NCBI GenBank assembly: GCA_963691815.1
Contig: OY829645.1
Location: forward strand, 47,714,522 to 47,778,521
Direction: 5' to 3'
DNA length: 64,000 nucleotides
Origin: Echiichthys vipera
Lineage: Eukaryota; Chordata; Actinopteri; Perciformes; Trachinidae
Below, piece after piece: positions 12,424 to 25,318 of this stretch. Position 1 is the first letter of the stretch, and each line of letters begins with the position of its first letter. Both the position numbers and the translations under genes were made by a program. The notes below the pieces were generated by a model, which worked only from the letters and a program-made list of their open reading frames with translations, was not told where the DNA came from and did no database searches.

Positions 12424-14472
12424 TTGGTATCTTTTTGTGGTGTTTTTGTATCTTTTTGTGGTGGTTTTGCATCTATTTTTAGTCATTTAGCATCTTTTTG
12501 TGGTGGTTTTGCATATTTTTGTGGTGGTGTTGCATCTATTTTTAGTCATTTTGCATCTTTTTGTGGTTGTTTTGTATCTATTTTTAGTCATTTTGCATCT
12601 TTTTGTGGTGGTTTTGCATCTATTTTTAGTCATTTTGCATCTTTTTGTGGTGGTTTTGTGTCTTTTTGTAGTGGTTTTGTATCTTTTTGTGGTGGTTTTG
12701 CATCTATTTTTAGTCATTTTGCATCTTTTTGTGGTGGTTTTGTATCTTTTTGTGGTGGTTTTGTGTCTTTTTGTAGTGGTTTTGTATCTTTTTGTGGTGG
12801 TTTTGCATCTATTATTAGTCATTTTGCATCTTTTTGTGGTGGTTTTGCATCTTTTTGTGGTCGTTTTGTGTCTTTTTGTGGTGGTTTTGTATCTTTTTGT
12901 GGTGGTTTTGCATGTTTTTGTGGTGGTTTTGTATCTTTTTTTGGTGGTTTTGCATGTTTTTGTGGTGGTTTTGCATCTTTTTGTGGTAATTTTGTATCTT
13001 TTTGTGGTTGTTTTGTATCTTTTTGTGTTGGTTTTGCATCTTTTTGTGGTGGTTTTGCATCTTTTTGTGGTGGTTTTGTATCTTTTTGTGGTGGTTTTGC
13101 ATCTTTTTGTGGTGGTTTTGTATCTTTTTGTGGTGGTTTTGTGTCTTTTTGTGGTGGTTTTGTATCTTTTTGTGGTGGTTTTGCATCTTTTTGTGGTGGT
13201 TTTGTATCTTTTTGTGGTGGTTTTGTGTCTTTTTGTGGTGGTTTTGTATCTTTTTGTGGTGGTTTTGTATCTTTTTGTGGTTGTTTTGTATCTTTTTGTG
13301 TTGGTTTTGCATCTTTTTGTGGTGGTTTTGTGTCTTTTTGTGGTGGTTTTGTATCTTTTTGTGGTGTTTTTGTATCTTTTTGTGGTGGTTTTGTATCTAT
13401 TTTTAGTCATTTAGCATCTTTTTGTGGTGGTTTTGTATCTTTTTGTGGTGGTTTTGTATCTTTTTGTGGTGGTTTTGTATCTTTTTGTGGTGGTTTTGTA
13501 TCTTTTTGTGGTGGTTTTGTATCCTTTTGTGGTGGTTTTGTGTCTTTTTGTGGTGGTTTTGTATCTTTTTGTGGTGGTTTTGTATCTTTTTGTGGTTGTT
13601 TTGTATCTTTTTGTGTTGGTTTTGCATCTTTTTGTGGTGGTTTTGTGTCTTTTTGTGGTGGTTTTGTATCTTTTTGTGGTGTTTTTGTATCTTTTTGTGG
13701 TGGTTTTGTATCTATTTTTAGTCATTTAGCATCTTTTTGTGGTGGTTTTGCATCTTTTTGTGGTGGTTTTGTATCTTTTTGTGGTGGTTTTGTATCTTTT
13801 TGTGGTGGTTTTGTATCTTTTTGTGGTGGTTTTGTATCTTTTTGTGGTGGTTTTGTATCTTTTTTGTCTTTTTGTGGTGGTTTTGTATCTTTTTGTGGTG
13901 GTTATGTATCTTTTTGTGGTGGTTTTGCATCTTTTTGTGGTGGTTTTGTATCTTTTTGTGGTGGTTTTGTGTCTTTTTGTGGTGGTTTTGTATCTTTTTG
14001 TGGTGGTTTTGTATCTTTTTGTGGTTGTTTTGTATCTTTTTGTGTTGGTTTTGCATCTTTTTGTGGTGGTTTTGCATCTTTTTGTGGTGGTTTTGTGTCT
14101 TTTTGTGGTGGTTTTGTATCTTTTTGTGGTGTTTTTGTATCTTTTTGTGGTGGTTTTGTATCTATTTTTAGTCATTTAGCATCTTTTTGTGGTGGTTTTG
14201 CATCTTTTTGTGGTGGTTTTGTATCTTTTTGTGGTGGTTTTGTATCTTTTTGTGGTGGTTTTGTATCTTTTTGTGGTGGTTTTGTATCTTTTTATGGTGG
14301 TTTTGTATCTTTTTTGTCTTTTTGTGGTGGTTTTGTATCTTTTTGTGGTGGTTTTGCATCTTTTTGTGGTGGTTTTGCATCTTGTTGGGGTGGTTTTGTA
14401 TATTTTTGTGGTGGTTTTGTATCTTTTTGTGTTGGTTTTGCATCTTGTTGTGGTGGTTTTGTATCTGTATGG
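12424..14472. repeat. 21-bp satellite, about 97 units
   Basis: The unit is TTTTTGTGGTGGTTTTGTATC with C/T and G variants. It is nested in larger duplications: a variant block TATTTTTAGTCATTTAGCATC recurs near 13397, 13711 and 14161 (spacing about 315 and 450). Because 21 is divisible by 3 and the unit has no stop in most frames, spurious frames of up to 683 codons appear. Confidence 0.95.
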
Positions 14473-14789
14473 TGACGAACGTGACAAACGAACGTCACGA
14501 ACGTTAGTGCAGCACTTGAACCCGAACCCTGTGAACCTCTCGGAGGACACATTCCTGACAGCTTTAATGTGACGCTCACAAAGAGGCTCCTCATCAGTTC
14601 ACAGTAAAATCTCTTTCCTGTCTGATGAAAGTCTGGAAGTTGGTCCTGATAAACATAAACAGCGTTTAATCCACAGCTGGACGATCCAGAGTTATCATTG
14701 CTCACATAACTCCACACTCAGCTGTTTATTGATGAACATAATCAGATAAGGATTATGTTCATCAACATGCCAGAACACACAGATGTGGT

Positions 14790-14844
<55 letters not shown>

Positions 14845-15264
14845 AAGAGCCCAGATGTTTGTATCTCCTCAGGAAAATAGGGATGTACACTGCACGAAAA
14901 GTTTATGTCAACAGTCTTAAGAGATTAAGTTACTTTCGAGTCTTTTAATCTTTTGCTCCGGTTCGAGCCTAAACACACAGGAACCCTGGATATCACTGCA
15001 TTAACACAGCGCACAGCGGGAGGACGGGGGGAGGACGGGCAGGGAGGGAGGAAGGAGCGAGGGAAGGACGTGAACAGAGCGAGTGATGGAGAAAAAGAGG
15101 CAGGAATGAAGAGATCAGAGAAAATGGAGGAATGTGTAAAATGGCTGAAACATGAAGGCAGAGAAGTGACGACAGCTCTTCTCACACACTCTTTACTTTC
15201 TCACCTTTAACCAACACTTTTGTCCGTCCTCCTGTGTCTCTCTTTGCCATTCCCCGTATTTTCC
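14473..15264. other. intergenic, (GT)n at 14791-14842
   Basis: A direct or inverted duplication of GATGAACATAATC/GATTATGTTCATC lies around 14731-14765. No gene recognised. Confidence 0.55.
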
Positions 15265-15650
15265 TCACTCTAAGTTGCACCTAAAAACCTTCACATGTCT
15301 CAAAAGCCGACAGTGCGCCTTATAATCCGGTGCGTCTTATATATGGACCAATATTGAGCCACAACAGGTCTCCAACTACGGTGAGCAGCCGCCGACTCTA
15401 TTTTCCCCCGTAGAAGAAGTAACGCGCGGTGCATGTTGAGATATACGACTGCGTGAAGCGTGCCGTTTCATTTCCATGTGTGTGTTTGTGTAAAGAGCCC
15501 AAAATGGCTCCTGTTAAGAGACACGCTTACGACGCAGAGTTTACACTCAAGGCCATTAGTCACGCAGTAGAGAACAAACAAACCACACGTTCTTCTGTTC
15601 TACATTCTGCAGCGTCGGCCCCAGAGACGGACGTTAGTCTGGCATCTGCC
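15265..15650 (+). pseudogene. pogo/Tigger-like DNA transposon remnant
   Basis: An ATG at 15504 opens MAPVKRHAYDAEFTLKAISH, which resembles the KRxSYDAxFKLKxI start of the Brinker/CENP-B-type DNA-binding domain of pogo-family transposases. It breaks up after about 45 codons. Upstream CGCCTTATAATCCGGTGCG is typical of old fish DNA elements. No catalytic domain is present. Confidence 0.5.
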
Positions 15651-15833
15651 CTGGGGAGGGGGACTCTATACTGGCCGGTATAAGATCAGACCCCCGGTGC
15701 TGGGGTTTAAGCTGGCTGAGGGTCTGCGGGCTGCTGGCCACTGAAGAGTGTAGCAGAGGCACAGCATGTGTACAACGATGCTGGTGCTGATTAAAATCCT
15801 GATATTTGGAATATATTGGGCTGACGGGTCATC

Positions 15834-16108
15834 CCTATGTTCCCCAGATCCTATGTTCCCTGCTCGGGACCCCATAGGACCGCATTGGACCCTTTTTCCC
15901 TGCTCGCACAAGCTTATGCCTTCGCTGATTTAATTCAGCATTTTGTGAGGGTTTGGGGTCACGGTTAGGGGTATTATTAGTGGTGTTAAGGGTCCACATA
16001 GACCTATTTGCCGGGGAATTGGTCACTGATTGTGGAAAAAATAACAGACCGGGGAACAGAGGAGCCTTTCTGTGTAAAGCGGGGAACATAGGACCTGGGG
16101 AACATAGG
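15834..16108. mobile_element. short element with about 32-bp inverted ends
   Basis: Left end CCTATGTTCCCCAGATCCTA continues to TGCTCG at 15866. The right end (16077-16108) is its reverse complement with a few changes (GGGGAACATAGGACCTGGGG). About 210 bases lie between, with no frame. This looks like a MITE of unknown superfamily; the right end then repeats GGGGAACATAGGACT. Confidence 0.6.
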
Positions 16109-16269
16109 ACTCGGGGAACATAGGACTCAGGGGGAATTGGTACACTCCCTGTGCTGTTAGCTGCTAATGTTAGCTTGCTGCTAATGCGGACAAATTGCTA
16201 GCTAGCTGACGTAGCGACATCTTGTCCTGAGTGGATAACGTCAGCTGATTCATCCAGTTCTTGGTGTAA

Positions 16270-16936
16270 CCGGTGGATTGCTTACTCAGGGTAGGGAATG
16301 AGTCCTGACCCCAAGTGAAGGAGTTCAAGTACCTCGGGATCTTGTTCACGAGTGAGGGGACGATGGAGCGTGAGTTTGGCCGGAGAATCGGAGCAGCGGG
16401 GGCGGAGCTGCAGTCGCTCTACCGCACCGTTGTGATGCAAAGAGAGCTGAGGAAGACAAAGCTCTGGATCTACCCTCAGTCCTGGTTCCTACCCTCACCT
16501 GTGGTCATGAAAGCTGGGTCAGGACCCAAAGAACCAGGTCCAGGTACAAGCGTCTGAAATGTGTTTTCTCAGGAGGGGGTCTGGAGTCTCCCTTAGAGGG
16601 AGGGGGAGAAGTTCAGCATCCGTGAGGAACTCGGAGTAGAGCCGCTGCTCCTTTGCGTTGAAAGGAGCCAGTTGAGGTGGTTCAGGATCATCTGGTAAGG
16701 ATGAACCCTGGGCGCCTCCCTAGGGAGGTGTTCCAGGCACGTCCAGCTGGGAGGAGGCCTCGGGGAAGACCCAGGACCAGGTGGAGAGATTAGATCTCCA
16801 CACTGGCCTGGGAACGCCTCAGGATCCTCCAGTTAGAGCTGGTTAATGTGGCCCGGGAAAGGGAAGTTTGGGGTCCCCTGCTAAAGCTGCTGCCCCCGAG
16901 ACCCGACCCCGGATAAGAGGCTGAAGATGAGATGAG
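16270..16936 (+). mobile_element. RTE/Rex-like LINE, 3' fragment B
   Basis: Encodes EFKYLGILFTSEGTMEREF, then the C-terminal segment typical of teleost RTE/Rex-type LINEs, and ends in a GATGAGATGAG tail. 5'-truncated and frameshifted. Confidence 0.85.
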
Positions 16937-17030
16937 TTCTTGGTGTGGACAGTCCTTAATACAAAACATGTGCATTACAGCTACAGCTGCTATTTTAGGA
17001 AGGTTGTGAGGCGACGCTGTGTTTGGAAAC

Positions 17031-17097
<67 letters not shown>

Positions 17098-17433
17098 CAG
17101 CATAGTTCTCTACCCCGGGGAGACTTGAGTCATCTGTGACCTCTGACCCCCTCGGAAATGAGCCAATCATGGTCCAGCTGGCTCGGAGCCACGGCTGATC
17201 AGACGTGGACGTAAAAACAAACTTAAATGTGAAGAAAAGCTTTAATTTAATTGATTTAATTTAAAGTTTCACATGAAAAAACTCTTTGATGCAAAGATTT
17301 ACGGCTCCGTACGGAGAGATCTCCTCTGCTGCTCTTAATATGATAAAAGATGTTTCGCGGATTTTGTTTACTTGGAAATTACGCAAAGTCCCTGAAGGGC
17401 ATTCAGAGTAATTTAAAGCCTTCTTCTAATGAT

Positions 17434-17484
<51 letters not shown>

Positions 17485-17805
17485 GAGGGATGGGGGAGAG
17501 ACAAAGACATAAACACTGAAAGAGACAAACCACAAACAAGAGGAAGAAAATACGCTAACGAAAAACACGTTTCCACTAATGAGGAGATGATGTTTCACTG
17601 CGTATAAGAGAGATGAAGCTGTGTCCCGCATGTTTCTGCAGCTCGTATCTATGTCACATAACGATGCTTTGTCTTTCTATCGTCTTCAGGATTAAAGAGA
17701 ATTTACTTTAGAGCAGTTAAACTATCAGATGTCGAGCATCTATGTGAGTTCATGTGACGGCTTTGCAGTAATCACTCTCATAATCTTTGTGCATATTATT
17801 ACGTG
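16937..17805. other. intergenic with (GT)n 17032-17095 and (GA)n 17436-17481
   Basis: Two microsatellites; no gene recognised. Confidence 0.55.
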
Positions 17806-17809
17806 TTAA

Positions 17810-18371
17810 CCCTCCTGTTCTCCTAAGGGTCAATTTGACCCCATTTAATGTTTAAAATCTCTAAATAACGACGTCTTTTTGTGTTTTTTTGCTTTATATT
17901 TATGACTTTTCCTAATTTTATGGGGACGACTCATAAAAAACCTAAAATTATCATGATTATATATATTTCTATTGTTCTTATCGTACATGTACTTGTGGCA
18001 TCGGTGTTCCTTTGGGTCAGTTTGATAATCTGGATGATTTAATCATTATTATTATTGTTTATTTCACAATTCAAATGTTATATGAGGTCAAATTCATGCT
18101 GCTGTCCTTGATAACGGACGTTACTTTCATTCCAGATGTTACAAATAACACAAAATAGCACTTAAAATAACAGACTTACTGTAAAACACACAGACAGAAA
18201 TCCCTCCATGCAGTTTAACATCAGTGATATTTTTCATTTTGTTAAATAAAAACATAAAGTACCCGACTTAACTTGAGTCACACATTGATTAGGATCATTT
18301 TAGAGGTGTTTAACGGTCAAACTGACCCCAAGAATAAATGGTGTTAGTGAAATCTGAGGGCAACAGGAGGG
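17810..18371. mobile_element. piggyBac-like MITE, copy 1 (562 bp)
   Basis: Flanked by TTAA on both sides (17806-17809 and 18372-18375). It begins CCCTCCTGTTCTCC and ends CAACAGGAGGG, an inverted repeat. A sub-terminal GGTCAATTTGACCCC palindrome is present. TTAA targets and CCC ends are hallmarks of piggyBac elements; there is no transposase. Confidence 0.85.
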
Positions 18372-18400
18372 TTAAACCTTCACTTCAGAGGCTTGTGTAA

Positions 18401-18996
18401 GGGCGCACTCACATTGTCCATCCGTTTCAACCCAAGCACCCTTCACGGCTAAAGTCTGGTTCCTTTGACCAGTGTGAGTGCAACCGTACCACGTCTAGGA
18501 GCGGCACGCTTGCCGTCCACGGCCCGTTTGAGAGAGGTGGGCTTTAGTAAAGCACGTTTGCACGTGTACGAGCACGAGCGTGCACACGTGTACGAGCACG
18601 AGGCCTACGGTGGTTCTGAGGTCATTTCCTGTGCGCCTGTTGGGACGTAGAAAAAAGAAGGAGGGACCATGCGCGGACATTTCAAACAATGGCGGTGAAA
18701 GGTTCACGTTGGTGTGATGCGGAGGTGGAGTGTTTACTGCAGATTTGGTCGATGAAAAGATTCAAAAACAGTCGACAAGACGCACAAAAACTCTGAGGTC
18801 TACGGAAAGATCTGGAAACAAAGCCACGTATCGCCATGACGTCATCAATGCGTGTGACGTGTTACGGCGTGATGACGTATAGGCAGCAAGAAGCATTCTC
18901 CGAGGCCCAGGTAGTGTGAGTACAAACGGGCCTGGAGGGGGGGACAAGGACCCTAAAGCACGGGGCACGGGACGGACGCACAGTGGGAGGGCACCC
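18401..18996 (+). mobile_element. Harbinger-like MITE copy 6
   Basis: Full length with right end GGGCACCC (one change). The flanks TAA and TTA do not match exactly. The Myb-like frame has a CGA to TGA stop, as expected of CpG decay. Confidence 0.85.
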
Positions 18997-19460
18997 TTAC
19001 TGTGCTGAACCACACTTCAAACTATCTGAACTGTCCCTTTAAAAGCAGGGGAAGTTAGTAAGTATATGCAACAAAAATAAGTCATTAGTTGGTAGTTTAA
19101 GACGTAAACTTGAGATCGTTCTAGAAACTCCTTCTGTGTCAGACTTCAACTGAAATGTAGAGGAGCAGAAAACGGAAACACTGAAGTAACGTCCACGTTT
19201 AATCAAGAACTACAGTTCTTGATTAAACGCACTCAGTTTCCACCACTGCTCATATGGTTGAGGCCCGTTGAGGAAGACTCTGATTTCCCAGGAGGTTTGA
19301 ATCCGTCATGTGTGTTTGACGGCTCCGGCCTCGCTGCGCCGCGCGCCGCTGAGGTAAGAGACGGATCACTGCGACCGTGGAGGTGGACGTACACCGACCG
19401 CTCCCTGAGAGGGAGGACAGACGAGAAATCAAGTCCTTATGTTCAACTTCTACATGGACA
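18997..19460. other. intergenic, nothing recognised
   Basis: TCAAGAACTACAGTTCTTGA near 19203 is a short perfect palindrome; no gene seen. Confidence 0.45.
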
Positions 19461-19466
19461 GAGTGT

Positions 19467-19561
<95 letters not shown>

Positions 19562-19651
19562 TCCCGCAACAGACGATGTACAGGCCCCTTGGAGGGTTTG
19601 CTGCATGGTCACAGCTCTGTAGCCAGACACACACACCCACACACACACAAA

Positions 19652-19727
<76 letters not shown>

Positions 19728-19827
19728 CCCCAACCTCCCACCTCCTCACCACATGGGACCCCAGTAAATCACTTGCAGGTCAAGGCTAATTTTTTAAGAC
19801 CAGATCTCCCCCCAGCTTGCCTCCAGA

Positions 19828-19863
<36 letters not shown>

Positions 19864-19879
19864 CCACACACACACACCC

Positions 19880-19911
<32 letters not shown>

Positions 19912-19912
19912 C
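19461..19912. repeat. (TG)n tract facing (CA)n tracts
   Basis: TG repeats at about 19461-19559 face CA repeats at 19625-19725 across about 65 bases; further CA tracts are at 19834-19861 and 19882-19911. The first two can pair as a long hairpin. Confidence 0.9.
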
Positions 19913-20797
19913 CCCCCGCTGGTTTTTCATCACATGAGGAATGCGCCCCCATCCTGTCACATTCAGATCACGTCCCAGATATTATTTATTTGTAGATTTC
20001 ATCTACTTTATGTAATACAATGTATCTTTATTTTAATTTATTTTAATTATTTTTTATCTTATATGCTGCTTTATGTTATATAATGTGTCTTTGTGCTTGA
20101 TTTTAGAGTAATTTCAGAGTGTACTTCACAGTGAGATACGTCTTTAAGCTAAAATAAAGGGACAAATGTGACCTATGTTGGTATTTAATCTGTTATTTAG
20201 CTGTGGTTTTGCACACGTTACGTGGCCCATGAACTAACATGAGTTTGACCCCCTGACCTACAGTAAACCGACCCTGACCAGTTCAACGTCTCATGACACT
20301 TTCACAAACGTTGTGTTACCATCTGGACCCTCTGCTGCATGTACATTACTTATATATATATATACATTTAATACATTAAGGCCTTTATCGTCCTTTACTT
20401 CTGTTACACGATGAGTTAATAACACGGCGAACATGTTTGGGTTAATTATAAAGTATATTAACATGAAAGATGGGTTGTAATTACAGCATGTTTTTACAGT
20501 TTTTATAGTCGTTTTCAATCACAGTGAAACTCCAGCTGCAGTCTGCGGACTCCGCGCACCTCCGGCCAACCAGCAGTTAATTAACCCTCTGGGAAATCCG
20601 CTGGTTCAAGGCCAGTTTGGATGGAAACAGGATGTAAAAAGATAAAAATATAAACAAGGAACTATCTAAAAGAAGTGAGAGAAGCGTACTTTTTAATATC
20701 TGAGGATCCAAGAAACGGATTTAAAAGAACAAAACTCACTCATTTAAATTAAGAAGATTATGAAACTTTATGTGTAATGTCTCTCACTGAGGTTTAA
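19913..20797. other. AT-rich intergenic sequence
   Basis: Short open frames without recognisable domains; a small (TA)n at about 20351-20363. Confidence 0.5.
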
Positions 20798-21352
20798 GGG
20801 CGCCCTCCCACTGCCTCCGTCCCGTGCCCCGTGCTTTAGGGTCCTTGTCCCCCCCTCCAGGCCCGTTTGTACTCACACTACCTGGGCCTCGGAGAATGCT
20901 TCTTGCTGCCTATACGTCATCACGCCGTAACACGTCACACGCATTGATGACGTCATGGCGATGCGTGGCTTTGTTTCCAGATCTTTCCGTAGACCTCGGA
21001 GTTTTTGTGCGTCTTGTCGACTGTTTTTGAATCTTTTCATCGACCAAATCTGCAGTAAACACTCCACCTCCGCATCACACCAACGTGAACCTTTCACCGC
21101 CATTGTTTTAAATGTCCGCGCATGGTCCCTCCTTCTTTTTTCTACGTCCCAACAGGCGCACAGGAAATGACCTCAGAACCGCCGTAGGCCTCATGCTCGT
21201 ACACGTGTGCACGCTCGTGCTCGTACATGTGCAAACGCACTTTACTAAAGCCCACCTCTCCCAAACGGGCCGTGGACGGCAAGCGTGCCGCTCCTAGACG
21301 TGGTACAGTTGCACTCACACTGGTCAAAGGAACCAGACTTTAGCCGTGAAAC
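20798..21352 (-). mobile_element. Harbinger-like MITE copy 7, far end lost
   Basis: Minus orientation, start GGGCGCCCTCCCACTG. The Myb-like 76-codon frame (20873-21103) is open. The opposite end breaks off in CCGTGAAACGTGC. Confidence 0.85.
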
Positions 21353-21453
21353 GTGCAAAAAAAACACTAGTTGAGTTGTTATGTTGAGGGTGAAACAGAG
21401 CAGACAGGTGCAGATGGAAGTGTGTCTGTGTCGTGGTTTGATAGTTGGATGTG

Positions 21454-21572
21454 CTTCATGTGTGTGTGTGTGTGTGTGTGTGTGTATGCGTGTGTGTGCA
21501 TGTGTGCTACAGTACAGTTTAACTTTGGTTTAGAGGCATCACTCCTGGTTTCTCCATCCCTGTGTGTGTTGT

Positions 21573-21618
<46 letters not shown>

Positions 21619-21641
21619 GTGTGTGTGCGTGTGCGTGTGTG

Positions 21642-21673
<32 letters not shown>

Positions 21674-21810
21674 GGTGTGCATGTGTGTGTGTGTGTGTGT
21701 GTGTGCATGTGTGTGTGTGCGTGTGTGTGTGTGTGTGTGTGCGTGTGTGTGTGTGTGCGTGCGTGTGTGCATGTGTGTGTGTGTGTGTGTGCGTGTGTGT
21801 GTGTGTGTGT
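21454..21810. repeat. compound (GT)n array with 54-bp module
   Basis: GT repeats with GC and AT interruptions are split by a 54-bp unique module (21507-21560: CTACAGTACAGTTTAACTTT...) that recurs at 24747 and 24929. Confidence 0.85.
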
Positions 21811-22189
21811 CTGGTTGCTTGGTGACTCTGTTGGTTCTGGCATCAGGAGTGTGTATTAAAATCTGGGTCAGGACTCAGAACTGGGTTACTCTGAGCTACT
21901 TACACCGGCAGCACGTGTTCGCGCGTGACCTCGTTTCAGGTCAGAATCAAACATCAGAAAGTTACTTTATTTTTATTTTAATGAGTGAACTGGCACCGAT
22001 CACATCTCTACACCTCCTCTCTTACCTTCATTTCTCTACTTTTTCATCGTTTAGCTTTAAGTGTTGTTGAATTTAACCCGTATAAAAAAGTGTGCGATGA
22101 AAGTATAATGAAAGAAAAATGTGATGTGGAGAAATTAAACAAAACAAAAATAAAGGCCGCTCAGTCCTGGTTCCTACCCTGACACTGAG

Positions 22190-22424
22190 CCGCTGTGGAT
22201 CAGTGTCAGAATGGGTCGTCCTCCATTCGATAGTGCAGCGGTTCGATCCCCAACTCCCCCGATGTTCCCCACATGTTGAAGCGTCCTTGGGCAAGACATT
22301 GAACCCTGAATTGCTCCCCGTGCTACTCATGAGTGTGTAAATGTGGTGTGACTGATTAGATTAGATGTAGATGTCCACCGCCATCAGTGGGAATAGGTGA
22401 ATGTGACAAATACTGTGAAAGTGC
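22190..22424 (+). mobile_element. tRNA-derived SINE (family B), copy 1
   Basis: GTCGTCCTCCATTCGATAGTG, then a B box GGTTCGATCCCC, and a body with GTCCTTGGGCAAGACATTGA. It ends near ACTGTGAAAGTG where a LINE fragment begins. Confidence 0.65.
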
Positions 22425-22966
22425 CGAATCGGAGCAGCGGGGGCGATGCTGCAGTCGCTCTACAGCACCACGAAAAGAGAGCTGAGGAAGACAAAGCTCT
22501 GGATCTACCGCTCAGTCCTGGTTCCTACCCTCACCTGTGGTCATGAAAGCTGGGTCAGGACCCAAAGAACCAGGTCCAGGTCCAAGCGTGTGAAATGTGT
22601 TTCCTCAGGAGGGGGTCTGGAGTCTCCCTTAGAGAGAGGGGGAGAAGTTCAGCATCCCTGAGGAACTCGGAGCCGCTGCTCCTTTGCGTTGAAAGGAGCC
22701 AGTTGAGGTGGTTCAGGATCATCTGGTAAGGATGAACCCTGGGCGCCTCCCTAGGGAGGTGTTCCAGGCACGTCCAGCTGGGAGGAGGCCTCGGGGAAGA
22801 CCCAGGACCAGGTGGAGAGATTAGATCTCCACACTGGCCTGGGAACGCCTCAGGATCCCCCAGTTAGAGCTGGTTAATGTGGCCCGGGAAAGGGAAGTTT
22901 GGGGTCCACTGCTGGAGCTGCTGCGCCCGAGACCCGACCCCGGATAAGAGGCTGAAGATGAGATGA
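22425..22966 (+). mobile_element. RTE/Rex-like LINE, 3' fragment C
   Basis: Starts at CGAATCGGAGCAGCGGGGGC and ends in CTGAAGATGAGATGA. Strongly 5'-truncated and frameshifted. Confidence 0.82.
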
Positions 22967-23685
22967 AAAATAAAGGCTGCACGTGTCACATCTGAACTCT
23001 GACCTCCACTAAGTGACATTAATCAGGATTATATTTGGCATATTAACAAAATCAAACTATGACGAAAAACAAAGAATAGCTTCTGCTTAAACAGACCAAC
23101 TCTATTTCAGCGTACAGCGTAATTCTTGGTCGCAACACACGTTCATCAACAGGCTGCGTCTGTAACACCTATTTTTCCGCATTAGCTATGATCCATTTGT
23201 TAACGATGTTTACGGAAAGGCTTTGACGGCGTGTAGATGTCTCAGTGTTCACAGGAACCACATGAAACACCGAGCAGATGGCGTCCAGACTGCGATCACA
23301 GTGGTTTGTTTACTCACGGACACTATTTTTAATGTGTACCTGTGTATGTAAATATCATTTACGTGACCCGCGCTTCATCGCTGACCTTGTCTTAATTGAT
23401 AAAAGAAACTTCTCTTATAGATTAAATATCATTATTGTGTCTGAATCGTGTTTCACGAAGAAGAAGTTGAAGACGTAACCTTTCTCCGTTACTTTAAGCT
23501 CAATATTTCCACAGTTTATTACTTAAGTTAGCTTAACTGTTGTTACTGTTTCTCATCATTAATGTTAATGTGAATGGTTAAAATAAGCTAAAATGAATGC
23601 GGAAATCGTTGAAGTACTTTGCTAAAAAGAAGAATATTTGGCTTAACTTGACTGGCTACAGTAACGTTAATGGAGAAATGGTTAA
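22967..23685. other. intergenic, nothing recognised
   Basis: No repeat family shared with the rest of the window and no coding pattern. Confidence 0.5.
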
Positions 23686-24282
23686 GGTCGCACTCCCACT
23701 GTTCCTCCGTACCCTGCTCAAACACGTTTCACGGGTAAAGTCTAGTGCGTTTGACCAGTGTGAGTGCAACCGCTCGGTGCCTAGCTGCGGCACGCTTGCC
23801 GTCCACGGCCCGCTTGAAAGAGGTGGGCTTTTGTAAAGCACGTTTGCACATGTACGAGCACGAGCGTGCGCACGTGTACGAGCACGAGGCCTACGGCGGT
23901 TCTGAGGTCATTTCCTGTGCGCCTGTTGGGACGTAGAAAAAAGAAGGAGGGACCATGCGCGGACATTTAAAACAATGGCGGTGAAAGGTTCACGTTGGTG
24001 TGATGCGGAGGTGGAGTGTTTACTGCAGATTTGGTCGATGCAAAGATTCAAAAACAGTCGACAAGACGCACAAAAACTCCGAGGTCTACGGAAAGATCTG
24101 GAAACAAAGCCACGCATCGCCATGACGTCATCAATGCGTGTGACGTGTTACGGCGTGATGACGTATAGGCAGCAAGAAGCATTCTCCGAGGCCCATGTAG
24201 TGTGGGTACAAACGGGCCTGGAGGGGGGGACAAGGACCCTAAAGCACGGGGCACGGCACGGACGCACAGTGGGAGGGCGCCC
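23686..24282 (+). mobile_element. Harbinger-like MITE copy 8
   Basis: Left end has one change (GGTCGC). The usual stop of the Myb-like frame is lost (TGA to TGG), so the frame runs 107 codons (23975-24298). Confidence 0.85.
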
Positions 24283-24656
24283 TATAATAGCTAGCTAACT
24301 TAAAAGTCGGCTATTAGAAAACAGTTAAGTAATAAGCGATGGAAATAGGGAACTAAAGGAAATGGAGGAAAGTTGAAATATTACTTTGCAACAGTTCACA
24401 AAATTAGCTTAGATTGACGAGCAACACTAAAGCCGGCCACAACTACAAACCAGCACTTTGTCATAATTATAATTATCCATGAGACTCCTTTGTTATAATT
24501 TTCAATCATGTGAAACAAAACGTCTGTTTCCTGTTTTGAACTGAAGCAGCTGTTTGTTAAAAACACAACAAACTGAACATCGACCAAAGAGAGAGAGAGG
24601 AACCTGTATCTGCAAAGGTGGACGACCTCGACCGCTTTAAAGCTCCAACATGGACC

Positions 24657-24748
<92 letters not shown>

Positions 24749-24802
24749 ACAGTACAATTTAGCTTTGGTTCAGAGGCATCACTCCTGGTTTCTCCATCTT
24801 TG

Positions 24803-24860
<58 letters not shown>

Positions 24861-24980
24861 TGTGTGTGTGTCCGTGTGCGTGTGTTTGTGTGTGTGTGTG
24901 TGTGTGCGCGTGTGCATGTGTGTGTGTGCTACAGTACAATTTAGCTTTGGTTCAAAGGCATCACTCCTGGTTTCTCCATC

Positions 24981-25036
<56 letters not shown>
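24657..25036. repeat. three (GT)n tracts separated by 54-bp modules
   Basis: GT tracts at 24657-24746, 24801-24928 and 24983-25036 alternate with two nearly identical 54-bp modules (24747-24800, 24929-24982), showing duplication of a GT-plus-module unit. Confidence 0.88.
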
Positions 25037-25038
<2 letters not shown>

Positions 25039-25318
25039 TATTTCACTCAAAACCAAGAAGGTGAAGCTGCGGATACACAGGCTCCAAACACATAACTGCG
25101 CTCCATCTGTGGACCAGTGTGTGCACATGTTTGTGTGTCTGTTGTCGGATGTTCCTTCTCTTAATGTAACCCAGAGACGTTGCTGCTATGTTTCCTGTTT
25201 AATTTGTCTGAGAGTGATTTTTGATTTAAGTGTTTGTTTGCGTGTCGAGGTGACGTGGAAACAGACGACAGAACTAAAAACATGGACTCTCACACTGCAG
25301 CTGACCAAGTGTTTGTTA
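25037..25318. other. intergenic sequence upstream of ripor3
   Basis: No promoter element could be assigned. The ripor3 5' non-coding exon may lie here or further upstream. Confidence 0.4.

Noticed and set aside
12424..14475. 683-codon FCGGFVS-repeat protein
   Set aside because: Same 21-bp satellite; no start context, splice or non-repeat domain.
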